IMG/VR virus record: IMGVR_UViG_3300020183_004756
Span: 1-37,176 of that record
Length of the DNA stretch: 37,176 nucleotides
Strand: one strand, 5' to 3'
Origin: a virus
Within the stretch, counting starts at the first letter, position 1, and each line of letters opens with the position of its first letter. Positions 21,643 through 29,292 of this stretch are shown piece by piece. The translations under genes and the position numbers were made by a program. Under the pieces are notes generated by a model that was not told the DNA's origin, did no database searches, and saw only the letters and a list, made by a program, of their open reading frames with translations.

Positions 21643-22850
21643 TGTCATTAGAAGTTTTTAAACAGAATATGTTATCATATATGCAAAATCAAAATGGAAT
21701 AAAATCCTACGAAGATTTTGCAAAAAAACTTACACAAGAATACGATGCTGCTTGTAAAAGAGGATTTGATACCGTAAATGGTATTGTTATTTCAAAGGGT
21801 AACACCGAATTAATGGAAACAATACTTAAAGGTGTTTTAGCCTCCGCACTTCAACAATCAAGTGGAGAACACCCTATTATAACAAATTTAGGTAAGGCGT
21901 TTGTTGGATATTGGACAGGAGCTCAAATGAGTCTTTCACCTCCACCAATTATACCGTCTCCTGGTGCAGTTCTTAATATATTACAAGTATCAAATACTAT
22001 TGTAGATCCAGGTATATGGCAACCAACTGATAAACTTCAATTAAACGAAGTAGATGCAGCAAAAGACACGGTTCAAAATCTATACGATAAATTGGATTGG
22101 AGTAAAATACCATTGGATAAAAATAGTCCAGAAGTTCAAGAAATTATAAATCCTGATATAAACAAAATAAATCAAAAAATAAGACAAGAGGGTGCAACAA
22201 ATGATTTAGGAAGGGCTGGTGCAACTCAATTAAATAATGTTGTAGCAGAAATAATTGATAACGCTTTATATGAACAAGGAATAATTAAATTATCTGATAC
22301 TGATGGTAACTTAAAAAGTGGTTATAGAAATTTAGATGAACTTTTAAAAATTGCTGGAAGTTGGGCACCAAAGTTAGGAAAAAATCCAAGAGTAAAATAT
22401 GAAAATTTAAAATCAGGTTATATTAAAGGTGTACATGGTTTATGTCCACAAGGTACTCAAGCAGTTGTTGTTGCTTTAACTGGTATTTCTGGTTTGGGAA
22501 GAATTAGTGGAAACGCCGATTGGTTTTCTTTTAAGAATCCAAGTACTGGGGGAGGTAGAAGTTCTTTTGCAAATACTATTGGTGGGAAAATATACTACAA
22601 TGATAAAGTTAAAATATCTTTAGATTATTTTAATAATCCATCTCAATGGCAAGTCGGTGATGTTGTAGTTATGGGTTATACCGGTGGGAAACCTTATGGA
22701 CACATACAAGTTTGGACTGGATGGGCGTGGGTAAGTGATTTTACTCAAAGACAAATACAAAAAAATAATGTAGATTTTCCATCTGTTGCATTATGGAGAT
22801 TAAATCAAAATGGTAAAGAGGCAGTTCAATCTCAAAAAACAAAAGCGTAG
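21642..22850 (+). CDS. Baseplate-associated CHAP/NlpC-like peptidase
   Basis: A 402-residue protein in two parts. The N-terminal half (1-230) is helical with a proline-rich segment MSLSPPPIIPSPGAV (96-110) and probably joins the baseplate. The C-terminal half (about 255-390) looks like a CHAP or NlpC/P60-type cysteine amidase. Cys268 lies in GLCPQGTQAV, and a central GDVVVMGYTGGKPYGHIQVW gives His354. VSDF gives Asp366 as a possible third residue. This enzyme would cut peptide or amide bonds in peptidoglycan during genome entry, a role held by the lysozyme domain of gp5 in T4. The start overlaps the spike stop (TAATG). It is followed 5 bases later by a second muralytic enzyme, so the phage seems to carry a peptidase plus a glycosidase at its tail tip. 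Confidence 0.78.
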   Translation: MSLEVFKQNMLSYMQNQNGIKSYEDFAKKLTQEYDAACKRGFDTVNGIVISKGNTELMETILKGVLASALQQSSGEHPIITNLGKAFVGYWTGAQMSLSPPPIIPSPGAVLNILQVSNTIVDPGIWQPTDKLQLNEVDAAKDTVQNLYDKLDWSKIPLDKNSPEVQEIINPDINKINQKIRQEGATNDLGRAGATQLNNVVAEIIDNALYEQGIIKLSDTDGNLKSGYRNLDELLKIAGSWAPKLGKNPRVKYENLKSGYIKGVHGLCPQGTQAVVVALTGISGLGRISGNADWFSFKNPSTGGGRSSFANTIGGKIYYNDKVKISLDYFNNPSQWQVGDVVVMGYTGGKPYGHIQVWTGWAWVSDFTQRQIQKNNVDFPSVALWRLNQNGKEAVQSQKTKA

Positions 22851-22855
22851 AACAA

Positions 22856-23821
22856 ATGGCTAAACCAACTGATAATAGTGAAATTTTTTTAGACCAATTA
22901 ATTGGTTCTATACAAACACACTTACCTACAATTAAAGGTATATATGTCACTACATCTATGTATCCACCATTAATACCTGGACCAGGTATTGTATTTTGGA
23001 ATGGTTATAGTATTCCGCCTACAAAACCAGGATCTCCATCAATAGAATCACCAACTACACAAGAAGTTAGTCAAGAAAGTTTTGAAGAATCAACGACTTT
23101 ATCAACAGAGGAAGCAGCTGCAGCAGATTTTGCAACCGAAGCAGGATATGGAGGAACGGAAGCTTTAGCTATAGGCCTAACGGTAGGTAAACAAATTAGA
23201 GAAGGAAAATTATCTGTTTCAAATCTATCATCCGAAATCCCACAAAAAAAGAGAAGCTCTTCAGATACGAACCAACCAGAACCAGTATCGTCTGAACCTA
23301 TAAGTGGGTGTGGTGATATAAAAAATTTACCAATTCCAAACGCTTTATTAGTAGAGGCTATGAAAAAATTTGGTATCATAACTCCAATACAAAGGGCACA
23401 TTTTCTTGCTCAATGTGCACACGAAAGTGGTGGTTTTAAATGGGTAAGAGAATTTGCAAGTGGAGCCGCGTATGAGGGTCGAAAAGATTTAGGTAATACT
23501 GAACCTGGAGATGGTGTAAAGTTTAAGGGTAGAGGATATATACAATTAACTGGAAGAGCTAATTATACAAAATTTAAAGGTAGTATAAAAGATGATATTA
23601 TAACTAATCCAATTTTGGTAGAGCAAACTTATGTTGCACAAAGTGCAACGTGGTTTTGGAAAACAAGAGATTTTAATTCAATAGCAGTAAATGATTCAGT
23701 TGAAACACTACAAAAGGTAACAAAAAGAGTAAATGGGGGTTATAATGGATATGAGGATAGAAGAAAATATTTTTGTGGATATTGGAAAAAACTACAAGAA
23801 AATCCAAATCTTTATACATAA
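22856..23821 (+). CDS. Tail-associated GH19-type lysozyme/chitinase-like endolysin
   Basis: A 321-residue protein. The C-terminal domain (about 155-315) has the GH19 features: AHFLAQCAHESGGF (181-194) with catalytic Glu190, WVREFASG (197-204) with a second Glu199, FKGRGYIQLTGRANY (223-237), and a late VNGGYNGYEDR (292-302). Such enzymes cut glycan chains of peptidoglycan or chitin; in a bacterial virus, peptidoglycan is the natural target. The N-terminal part carries SMYPPLIPGPGIVFWNGYS (34-52), similar to the Pro-rich segment of the neighbouring CHAP protein, and then a Ser/Glu/Thr-rich linker (55-150). That design suggests a baseplate-docking head and a free enzymatic domain. It is followed by a strong terminator, so the tail-tip unit ends here. 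It could also serve in lysis at the end of infection. Confidence 0.85.
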   Translation: MAKPTDNSEIFLDQLIGSIQTHLPTIKGIYVTTSMYPPLIPGPGIVFWNGYSIPPTKPGSPSIESPTTQEVSQESFEESTTLSTEEAAAADFATEAGYGGTEALAIGLTVGKQIREGKLSVSNLSSEIPQKKRSSSDTNQPEPVSSEPISGCGDIKNLPIPNALLVEAMKKFGIITPIQRAHFLAQCAHESGGFKWVREFASGAAYEGRKDLGNTEPGDGVKFKGRGYIQLTGRANYTKFKGSIKDDIITNPILVEQTYVAQSATWFWKTRDFNSIAVNDSVETLQKVTKRVNGGYNGYEDRRKYFCGYWKKLQENPNLYT

Positions 23822-23845
23822 CCCCTAATTTAAAGGGGTTTTTTA
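23820..23845 (+). terminator. Rho-independent terminator after the tail-tip unit
   Basis: A 7-bp stem (AACCCCT at 23820-23826, AGGGGTT at 23834-23840) with a seven-base loop and a T-run to 23845. It ends the transcript started at 19941; a late-type promoter follows 27 bases on. Confidence 0.9.
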
Positions 23846-23870
23846 TTATAATACAAAATCCACCAATTCT

Positions 23871-23880
23871 ATATTTATAT
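23871..23880 (+). promoter_or_regulatory. Predicted phage late promoter (TATTTATA box)
   Basis: A-TATTTATA-T, box 23872-23879, 23 nt before the ATG at 23903. No terminator is visible between here and 35942, so this promoter may drive the whole wedge unit of 12 kb. Confidence 0.63.
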
Positions 23881-23902
23881 TGGAATAAAGTATAATTTTA
23901 TT

Positions 23903-24532
23903 ATGGATACAAAAAAATTAGCAAAATTAATTAAATTAGTTGTTGAACAGGAGGTTAAAAAACAATTACCCCAACTAATTAAAGAAGAAATTGCAAAATC
24001 ACAAAAAATTTCTTTAAAAGAATCTAAATCGGTTGAAATAGAAGATGACCCATTTGCACTTGCTGATAAGGTATTGCAAAGAGAAAGACAAAAATCAAAC
24101 AAAGAGTTTAATCTTCCTCTAAATGAGAGTCAATCATATACTCAACCAAAAAAACAATTTACAAAAAATCCGGTGATAAATCAAATTTTAAATGAAACTA
24201 GACCATTTTCATCGGCTGAAAGAAATCCCGAAACAAAATCAGTTTTAGATAAATTTGTACAACAACCAATTAATGAAGGATATACAAATACTCACATACC
24301 AAATTATTTGGATGCTGAACCTAATATCGATGAAACGTTTTCAACAACATCAGTTTCTGCACAATTAGGTTTAGAATCAATGAGATCTCAAATGGCCTCA
24401 AAAATGGGATATGGGGATATGAATTCAACTGGTGTAATAAAAACTGGATTGGGTGTAAAAACAGGATTAGCTGGATTAGATAGAATATTAAATAGAGATA
24501 ATTCCGAATTAGTAAAAAGATTTAAAAAATAA
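23903..24532 (+). CDS. Structural or assembly protein of unknown function (209 residues)
   Basis: The protein has a helical N-terminus with regular Leu/Val/Ile (MDTKKLAKLIKLVVEQEVKK), suited to a coiled coil. A polar, proline- and asparagine-containing middle follows, then a glycine-rich end (MGYGDMNSTGVIKTGLGVKTG, split across about 167-188). Long stretches look disordered, which fits an assembly factor, a core or scaffold-type protein, or a flexible linker between tail parts. I do not recognise a T4 counterpart. It is the first gene after the late-type promoter at 23872 and precedes the gp25 gene with one small gene between, so it belongs to baseplate assembly by position. Its stop overlaps the small gene's start (TAATG). 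Confidence 0.65.
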   Translation: MDTKKLAKLIKLVVEQEVKKQLPQLIKEEIAKSQKISLKESKSVEIEDDPFALADKVLQRERQKSNKEFNLPLNESQSYTQPKKQFTKNPVINQILNETRPFSSAERNPETKSVLDKFVQQPINEGYTNTHIPNYLDAEPNIDETFSTTSVSAQLGLESMRSQMASKMGYGDMNSTGVIKTGLGVKTGLAGLDRILNRDNSELVKRFKK

Positions 24533-24660
24533 TGAAGATACCTTTTGAAATTATATTAGTATTTGTAATTGGTTGTTCTTTTTTAGGATACGAATTAGTA
24601 AAGCATTTTAATAATTTAAGAAAAGGAAAGTGTGGTTGCAACAAATGTGGAGGTAAATAA
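24532..24660 (+). CDS. Small membrane protein with C-x-C-x-x-C tail (42 residues)
   Basis: It reads MKIPFEIILVFVIGCSFLGY, with a hydrophobic helix at about 4-20, then HFNNLRKGKCGCNKCGGK. The three cysteines of the tail (residues 34, 36, 39) could bind a metal or form a redox site. It overlaps the previous stop (TAATG) and ends 2 bases before the gp25 gene. A small anchored protein within a structural unit might be a lysis or assembly helper, but the function is unknown. The overlap and clean composition support a real gene. Confidence 0.6.
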   Translation: MKIPFEIILVFVIGCSFLGYELVKHFNNLRKGKCGCNKCGGK

Positions 24661-24662
24661 AG

Positions 24663-25094
24663 ATGGCGTATGTATTAGATAGAAAAGTTGTAAAAGATAC
24701 CAAAGAATTTAACGATTACGCCTATGGTATAACTTTACCAATTCAAAGAGGTAATACTGGATATTTTAATCAGGCATTTTCTTCATTTGAACAGGCAAAA
24801 TCTAATCTAAAAAATCTTTTACTTACAAAAAAAGGTGAAAGAATAATGCAACCAAATTTTGGTACTGGGTTACATGAATTACTTTTTGAACAATTGGATG
24901 ATACATTTGAAACGAAATTAGAAGATACAATAACTAAAAATGTAAATTTTTGGTTACCATATATTAGCATTAAACAAATAGACGTTGAAATGACAGACGA
25001 AATGAAAGATAGAAATACGGCGAATATGAAAATAGAATTTACCGTTGGAAATCAAATAGAATTACAAGAAATAACATTTACAGTACAGGGGTAA
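24663..25094 (+). CDS. 25: Baseplate wedge subunit gp25
   Basis: A 143-residue member of the GPW/gp25 family, a wedge component that lies close to the tail tube and starts sheath assembly. The diagnostic stretch KKGERIMQPNFGTGLHELLF (about 56-75), with its conserved Glu-Arg and Phe-Gly-x-Gly-Leu, is complete. It is followed by a helix and the closing strands (NMKIEFTV), as expected. Length is close to T4 gp25 (132 residues). The fold was once thought to be a lysozyme, but in contractile tails it is structural. It is followed 4 bases later by gp6, in the same order as in T4-like phages, and this pair gives the strongest evidence for a T4-type contractile tail. Confidence 0.93.
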   Translation: MAYVLDRKVVKDTKEFNDYAYGITLPIQRGNTGYFNQAFSSFEQAKSNLKNLLLTKKGERIMQPNFGTGLHELLFEQLDDTFETKLEDTITKNVNFWLPYISIKQIDVEMTDEMKDRNTANMKIEFTVGNQIELQEITFTVQG

Positions 25095-25098
25095 TTAA

Positions 25099-27126
25099 AT
25101 GGCATTAAATAGTATAACAAAAAAAAGTAATCAAGGTAGGGATATTAAATATCTTAATAAAGATTTTGCATCTTTTAGACAAAACCTTATTGAGTATGCA
25201 AAAACATATTTTTCAAAAACATATTCCGATTTTAACGAATCTTCTCCTGGTATGATGTTTATAGAAATGGCATCATATATAGGTGATGTTCTTTCATATT
25301 ATGTAGATGATTCATTAAAAGAATCATTGATGTTATATGCAGAAGATAAAGAAAATGTAATTGCTCTTGCAAGTTATTTAGGATATAAGCCTAAAGTAAC
25401 TTCTCCTGCAGTTACTACCTTATCAGTATATCAATTAATTCCATCCAAAATTAATTCGACAGGTGCAAGTGGAGATGGAAGATTTGAGCCAGATCCATCA
25501 TACTATCTTCGTATTAAAGAAGGTATGTTAGTTTCTGGCGTAGAAGGTGTAAAATTTAGAACAACTGAACTTTTGGATTTTAATGTTGATGAAAACAGAG
25601 AAATATCAGTTTATACGAGAGATACTAATGGTCCAGCCTTATATTTAGTTAAAAAATATGTGAATGCTATTTCAGCGGAAGTAAAATCTCAAACAATACA
25701 ATTTTCATCACCAACATCATTTTCTAAAATAAATTTAGCAGATACAAATGTAATAGATGTTTATGATATAAGAGATAGTAATGGTAATAAATGGTACGAA
25801 GTTCCTTATTTAGCACAGGAAATGGTTTTTATTGATTATCCTAATTCTACACAAACTGATTATGATTTATCTCAATTCAAAGATTCTGTACCTAATATTT
25901 TAAAATTAATTAAAACATCTCGTAGATTTGTAAAACAAATTAATTCAGATAATACCACATCTATTGTATTTGGTGGTGGAACCGCAACATCAGATGAAAC
26001 TCTTATACCAAATTTTAAAAATGTTGGTTTAGGATTAAATTCTTCAATTAGTAGATTGGGTTCATCTTTTGACCCTGCGAACTTTTTGAAAACACAAACA
26101 TATGGTCAAGCTCCATCTAATACATCAATGACTGTTTCTTATTTAGTTGGTGGAGGTGTTCAATCAAATGTTCCTGCATCAGATTTAACAAAAATAGATA
26201 AAATTGAATTCGAAGAAGATATAATAACATTTACAGCTGAAGAATTAAGATTGTATAATTCAATGAAGGCTTCAGTTGCAGTAGAAAATGAAGTACCTGC
26301 TACTGGAGGTAGGGGTGCTGAAACAATAGAAGAAATAAGAGAGAATTCACTAGCTAATTTTGGTTCTCAAAACAGAGCAGTGACAAGAAAGGATTATCAA
26401 GTTAGAGCACTTTCTCTTCCACCAAAATATGGTGGAATAGCAAAAGCATATTGTGCACCTGATGGGGAATTGGATAATAATTCACCGGCATCTTTATTAG
26501 CAAATCCTGATTCATTAGATGAATTTACAGGATTAGTTACCAATTTAAAAAATAAAAATTTGACAGAACAACAAATAAAAGAAGAAATTCAAAAATTTTT
26601 GATTGGTAAAAAGAATAATTTAGCTGAAAAAAATAATCCATTTGCAATAAATTTGTATGTTCTTTCTTATAATTCAAATAAAAATTTAACAAGTCTTAAT
26701 AGGGCTGTAAAAGAAAATTTAAAAACGTATTTAAATGAGTATCGTTTACTAACTGATGGTGTAAACCTTTTAGATGGCTTTATAATTAATATAGGAGTAG
26801 ATTTTGAAATAAGAGTATATGGTGGATATAATAAGAGAGAAGTATTAACTAGATGTATTAGTGAATTAAAAGAATATTTTAGTATTGATAATTGGACATT
26901 TAATATGGCAATTAATATTTCGGAAGTTGAATTATTAATTGCGGGTGTAGAAGGAGTTCAATCAGTACCTAAATGCGAAATCGTAAATAAATGTTCTGGA
27001 AGTTATTCAAAACACTCTTATAATATACAGGCCGCAACTAAAGGAAAAATGGTCTATCCTTCTTTAGATCCATCAGTATTTGAAATTAAGTTTCCAAATA
27101 GAGATATTAAGGGGAGGGCTATCTAA
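25099..27126 (+). CDS. 6: Baseplate wedge protein gp6
   Basis: A 675-residue protein of the gp6/baseplate J group. The N-terminal region DIKYLNKDFASFRQNLIEYA followed by KTYFSKTYSDFNESSPGMMF (about 15-54), with the E-S-S-P-G-M signature, is the typical opening of wedge gp6. AENEVPATGG-like VAVENEVPATGGRGAETIEE (about 395-414) and then ENSLANFGSQNRAVTRKDYQ (417-436) match the core where gp6 dimers form the ring around the hub. Length is close to T4 gp6 (660). It joins neighbouring wedges through its C-terminal half. It follows gp25 by 4 bases and its stop region overlaps the next start (27126). Interaction with the following DNRLRE-like protein is likely given their adjacency. Confidence 0.93.
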   Translation: MALNSITKKSNQGRDIKYLNKDFASFRQNLIEYAKTYFSKTYSDFNESSPGMMFIEMASYIGDVLSYYVDDSLKESLMLYAEDKENVIALASYLGYKPKVTSPAVTTLSVYQLIPSKINSTGASGDGRFEPDPSYYLRIKEGMLVSGVEGVKFRTTELLDFNVDENREISVYTRDTNGPALYLVKKYVNAISAEVKSQTIQFSSPTSFSKINLADTNVIDVYDIRDSNGNKWYEVPYLAQEMVFIDYPNSTQTDYDLSQFKDSVPNILKLIKTSRRFVKQINSDNTTSIVFGGGTATSDETLIPNFKNVGLGLNSSISRLGSSFDPANFLKTQTYGQAPSNTSMTVSYLVGGGVQSNVPASDLTKIDKIEFEEDIITFTAEELRLYNSMKASVAVENEVPATGGRGAETIEEIRENSLANFGSQNRAVTRKDYQVRALSLPPKYGGIAKAYCAPDGELDNNSPASLLANPDSLDEFTGLVTNLKNKNLTEQQIKEEIQKFLIGKKNNLAEKNNPFAINLYVLSYNSNKNLTSLNRAVKENLKTYLNEYRLLTDGVNLLDGFIINIGVDFEIRVYGGYNKREVLTRCISELKEYFSIDNWTFNMAINISEVELLIAGVEGVQSVPKCEIVNKCSGSYSKHSYNIQAATKGKMVYPSLDPSVFEIKFPNRDIKGRAI

Positions 27127-28187
27127 TGTATCAATTTATAACCGCATCAAAAGATGCAAGCATTTATTTACAACAACCTAACCAAAATACTGGATTAGAT
27201 GAAATATTAGAAGTTTCTAAAACATACTATGGAAACTTAAAAGATGTTGTCAGAGCAATAATCAAATTTGATACAAATGATTTGTCCTCATCTATATCTA
27301 CTGGTGATATTACTATGAGTTCTGCTCATTTTATTCTAAAAGAATGTGAATCATCTGAAATACCAATTGAATATAGTATATATGTTTATCCTGTATCACA
27401 ATCATGGGAAATGGGTATTGGAACTCGATTTGATGAAATATCGACAGATGGTGTAACATGGAATCACAAAGCTACATCTACAAATTGGTTAGGTGCGGAT
27501 TCTTTATCATTAGATTCTTCTGGATCATTTAATGGTAAAGGTGGTACTTGGTACACTTCATCAGAGTGTTCTCAATCTTTTGATTATGAAACATCAGATT
27601 TAGATGTAGATGTTAAACCAATTTTTGAGCAATGGTTAAGTGGTTCAATACCAAACAATGGATTTATTTTAAAATTTGATTCATCATTAGAAAACGATAC
27701 AATTGATTACGGTCAACTTAAATTCTTTTCAAAAGAAACAAATACAATTTATCAACCAAAAATAAGAATTGGTTGGGACGATTCATTATTTATAACAGGT
27801 TCTCTAACAGAATTAACAAGTGATGATATTCATGTAACATTTAAAAAATTAAAAACAAAATATAAAGTTGGAAGTGAGCCTGAAATAAAGGTATTTGGAA
27901 GAGAAAAATATCCACTCAAAACCTACACAAATCTTTATGCATATAATGATGTAAAATACTTACCATCAACAACTTATTATCAAATAAAAGATGTAGTTAC
28001 AGATGAAATTATACTTCCATTTAGTGAATATTCTAAAGTAAGTTGTAATTCATCTGGAAATTATTTTAAAATAAATCTTTCTAATTGGGAAACTAATAGA
28101 GAATATTATATTGAAATAAAAGTTGAAAGAGATGGTGAAGTAGAATACTTTTCTGATAAAGATTTAACATTTGTAGTAGAAAAATAA
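27126..28187 (+). CDS. DNRLRE-like structural protein of the baseplate
   Basis: A 353-residue beta-rich protein. The first two thirds (about 5-215) resemble a DNRLRE-type domain: ASKDASIYLQQPNQNTGLDE near the start, strands containing VVRAIIKFD, WNHKATSTNWL, and a DVKPIFEQWLSG before the last strand. The last third (220-353) looks like an Ig-type sandwich (YYIEIKVERDGEVEYF). In other settings such domains lie on secreted, surface-located proteins, so its use at the phage baseplate suggests a peripheral or host-facing part. It starts on the last base of the gp6 stop and ends 1 base before the next gene, in a tight chain. By gene order it could take the place of T4 gp7 or gp53, but there is no sequence likeness I can point to. 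Confidence 0.68.
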   Translation: MYQFITASKDASIYLQQPNQNTGLDEILEVSKTYYGNLKDVVRAIIKFDTNDLSSSISTGDITMSSAHFILKECESSEIPIEYSIYVYPVSQSWEMGIGTRFDEISTDGVTWNHKATSTNWLGADSLSLDSSGSFNGKGGTWYTSSECSQSFDYETSDLDVDVKPIFEQWLSGSIPNNGFILKFDSSLENDTIDYGQLKFFSKETNTIYQPKIRIGWDDSLFITGSLTELTSDDIHVTFKKLKTKYKVGSEPEIKVFGREKYPLKTYTNLYAYNDVKYLPSTTYYQIKDVVTDEIILPFSEYSKVSCNSSGNYFKINLSNWETNREYYIEIKVERDGEVEYFSDKDLTFVVEK

Positions 28188-28188
28188 A

Positions 28189-29292
28189 ATGGCATTAGAT
28201 AACGAATTTATATTATCTGAATTAATAGTTAGTGGCTCATCAGCATTAAGACAAACTAAAGATTCTAGTGGCAATATTGTAGTTAATACAAGAATTGATA
28301 CTGATGGTGAATCATTTGGATATGTTGAAAGACCTATATACAATGAGAAGCAAGTAAAAAAGGCAGTTGATACAATTGTAGATGAACTTATTGGGCCAAA
28401 ACAAAAAGATACACCCGCTGTTGTTTTAAAAACTATATATGATGATTTAAGAGAACAATATAATGAAGCTCTTAAAACAATTAAGGATTTACAAAAAGAA
28501 CTAAATGATGCATTACAACAAATTGAAGCACTTAATATTGTAATAGATGATTTAAATGTAAAATTAGATTTAGAAAAATTATTACGAGCTAATGCTGAAA
28601 CTGAAAGAGATGTTGCAAATGAAAAGTATGTATCGACAGTATTAGATACTCAAACTGCATTTTCAAAAGGAATTAAAGAAGGAATTGAAAGAGTTTCTAT
28701 TGAAGCACAAGTTAGTGGTTTACTTTCTGAAAAGGAAGCGTTTATTGAATTTACCAAAAATGCACAAATACAAATTACGAACGCAAATAACCAAATTATA
28801 AATTTGGGAAATCAGTTAAATGATGCATTTGCTCAATTAGCAAAAGCACAGGGTGAAGCTATATCAGCACAAAATCAAGCGGCAGCCTCAAACGCACAAA
28901 CACAAGTTGCTGCCGCATCAGCCAATAATAAGAAAAAAGGAACTATAATTTGTACAGAAATGTATAATCAAAATTTGATGCCTAAATTTATATTTGATGC
29001 TGATAAAAGGTTTGGTTACCGTATGTATAAAAACAACAGAGAACTTTTAGAGGGTTATTGGATTTGGGCAACTCCTGTTGTGGAGTGGTTAAAACAAAAT
29101 CCAAAAGGTTCAAAATTATTTTATAACATAATTGTAAAACATTGGTCAGAACACATGGCATATAGTGTAGATGTATTACCAAAAGATAATTTATTTGGAA
29201 AAATAATTCACAATATAGGAATTAAGTTTACAAAATTAGTTTATTTATATTATAAGAATAGATTACAAAAACTAAATTACCAATGGCAATAA
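28189..29292 (+). CDS. Baseplate/tail protein with long coiled coil and conserved C-terminal domain
   Basis: The 367-residue protein has three parts. An N-terminal beta segment (1-50; ELIVSGSSALRQTKDSSG) probably attaches to the baseplate. A long coiled coil (about 83-250) is rich in Gln, Glu and Leu with an Ala/Gln-rich end. A C-terminal domain (251-358) starts KKGTIICTEMYNQNLMPKFI and includes GYWIWATPVVEWLKQ and LFGKIIHNIGIKFTKLVY. From memory this last domain is a recurrent C-terminal unit of tail or structural proteins in marine phages, where a Cys-Thr-Glu-(L/M)-Tyr motif begins it. Its role is unknown. The architecture fits a fibre-like spacer carrying a terminal domain at its tip. The ATG of the next gene lies 10 bases before its stop. 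Confidence 0.68.
   Translation: MALDNEFILSELIVSGSSALRQTKDSSGNIVVNTRIDTDGESFGYVERPIYNEKQVKKAVDTIVDELIGPKQKDTPAVVLKTIYDDLREQYNEALKTIKDLQKELNDALQQIEALNIVIDDLNVKLDLEKLLRANAETERDVANEKYVSTVLDTQTAFSKGIKEGIERVSIEAQVSGLLSEKEAFIEFTKNAQIQITNANNQIINLGNQLNDAFAQLAKAQGEAISAQNQAAASNAQTQVAAASANNKKKGTIICTEMYNQNLMPKFIFDADKRFGYRMYKNNRELLEGYWIWATPVVEWLKQNPKGSKLFYNIIVKHWSEHMAYSVDVLPKDNLFGKIIHNIGIKFTKLVYLYYKNRLQKLNYQWQ

Noticed and set aside
29240-29252. TATTTATA inside the end of the coiled-coil protein gene
   Set aside because: It lies in coding sequence for a Tyr/Leu-rich stretch, without a terminator, although it does precede a start at 29283; I count it as chance.
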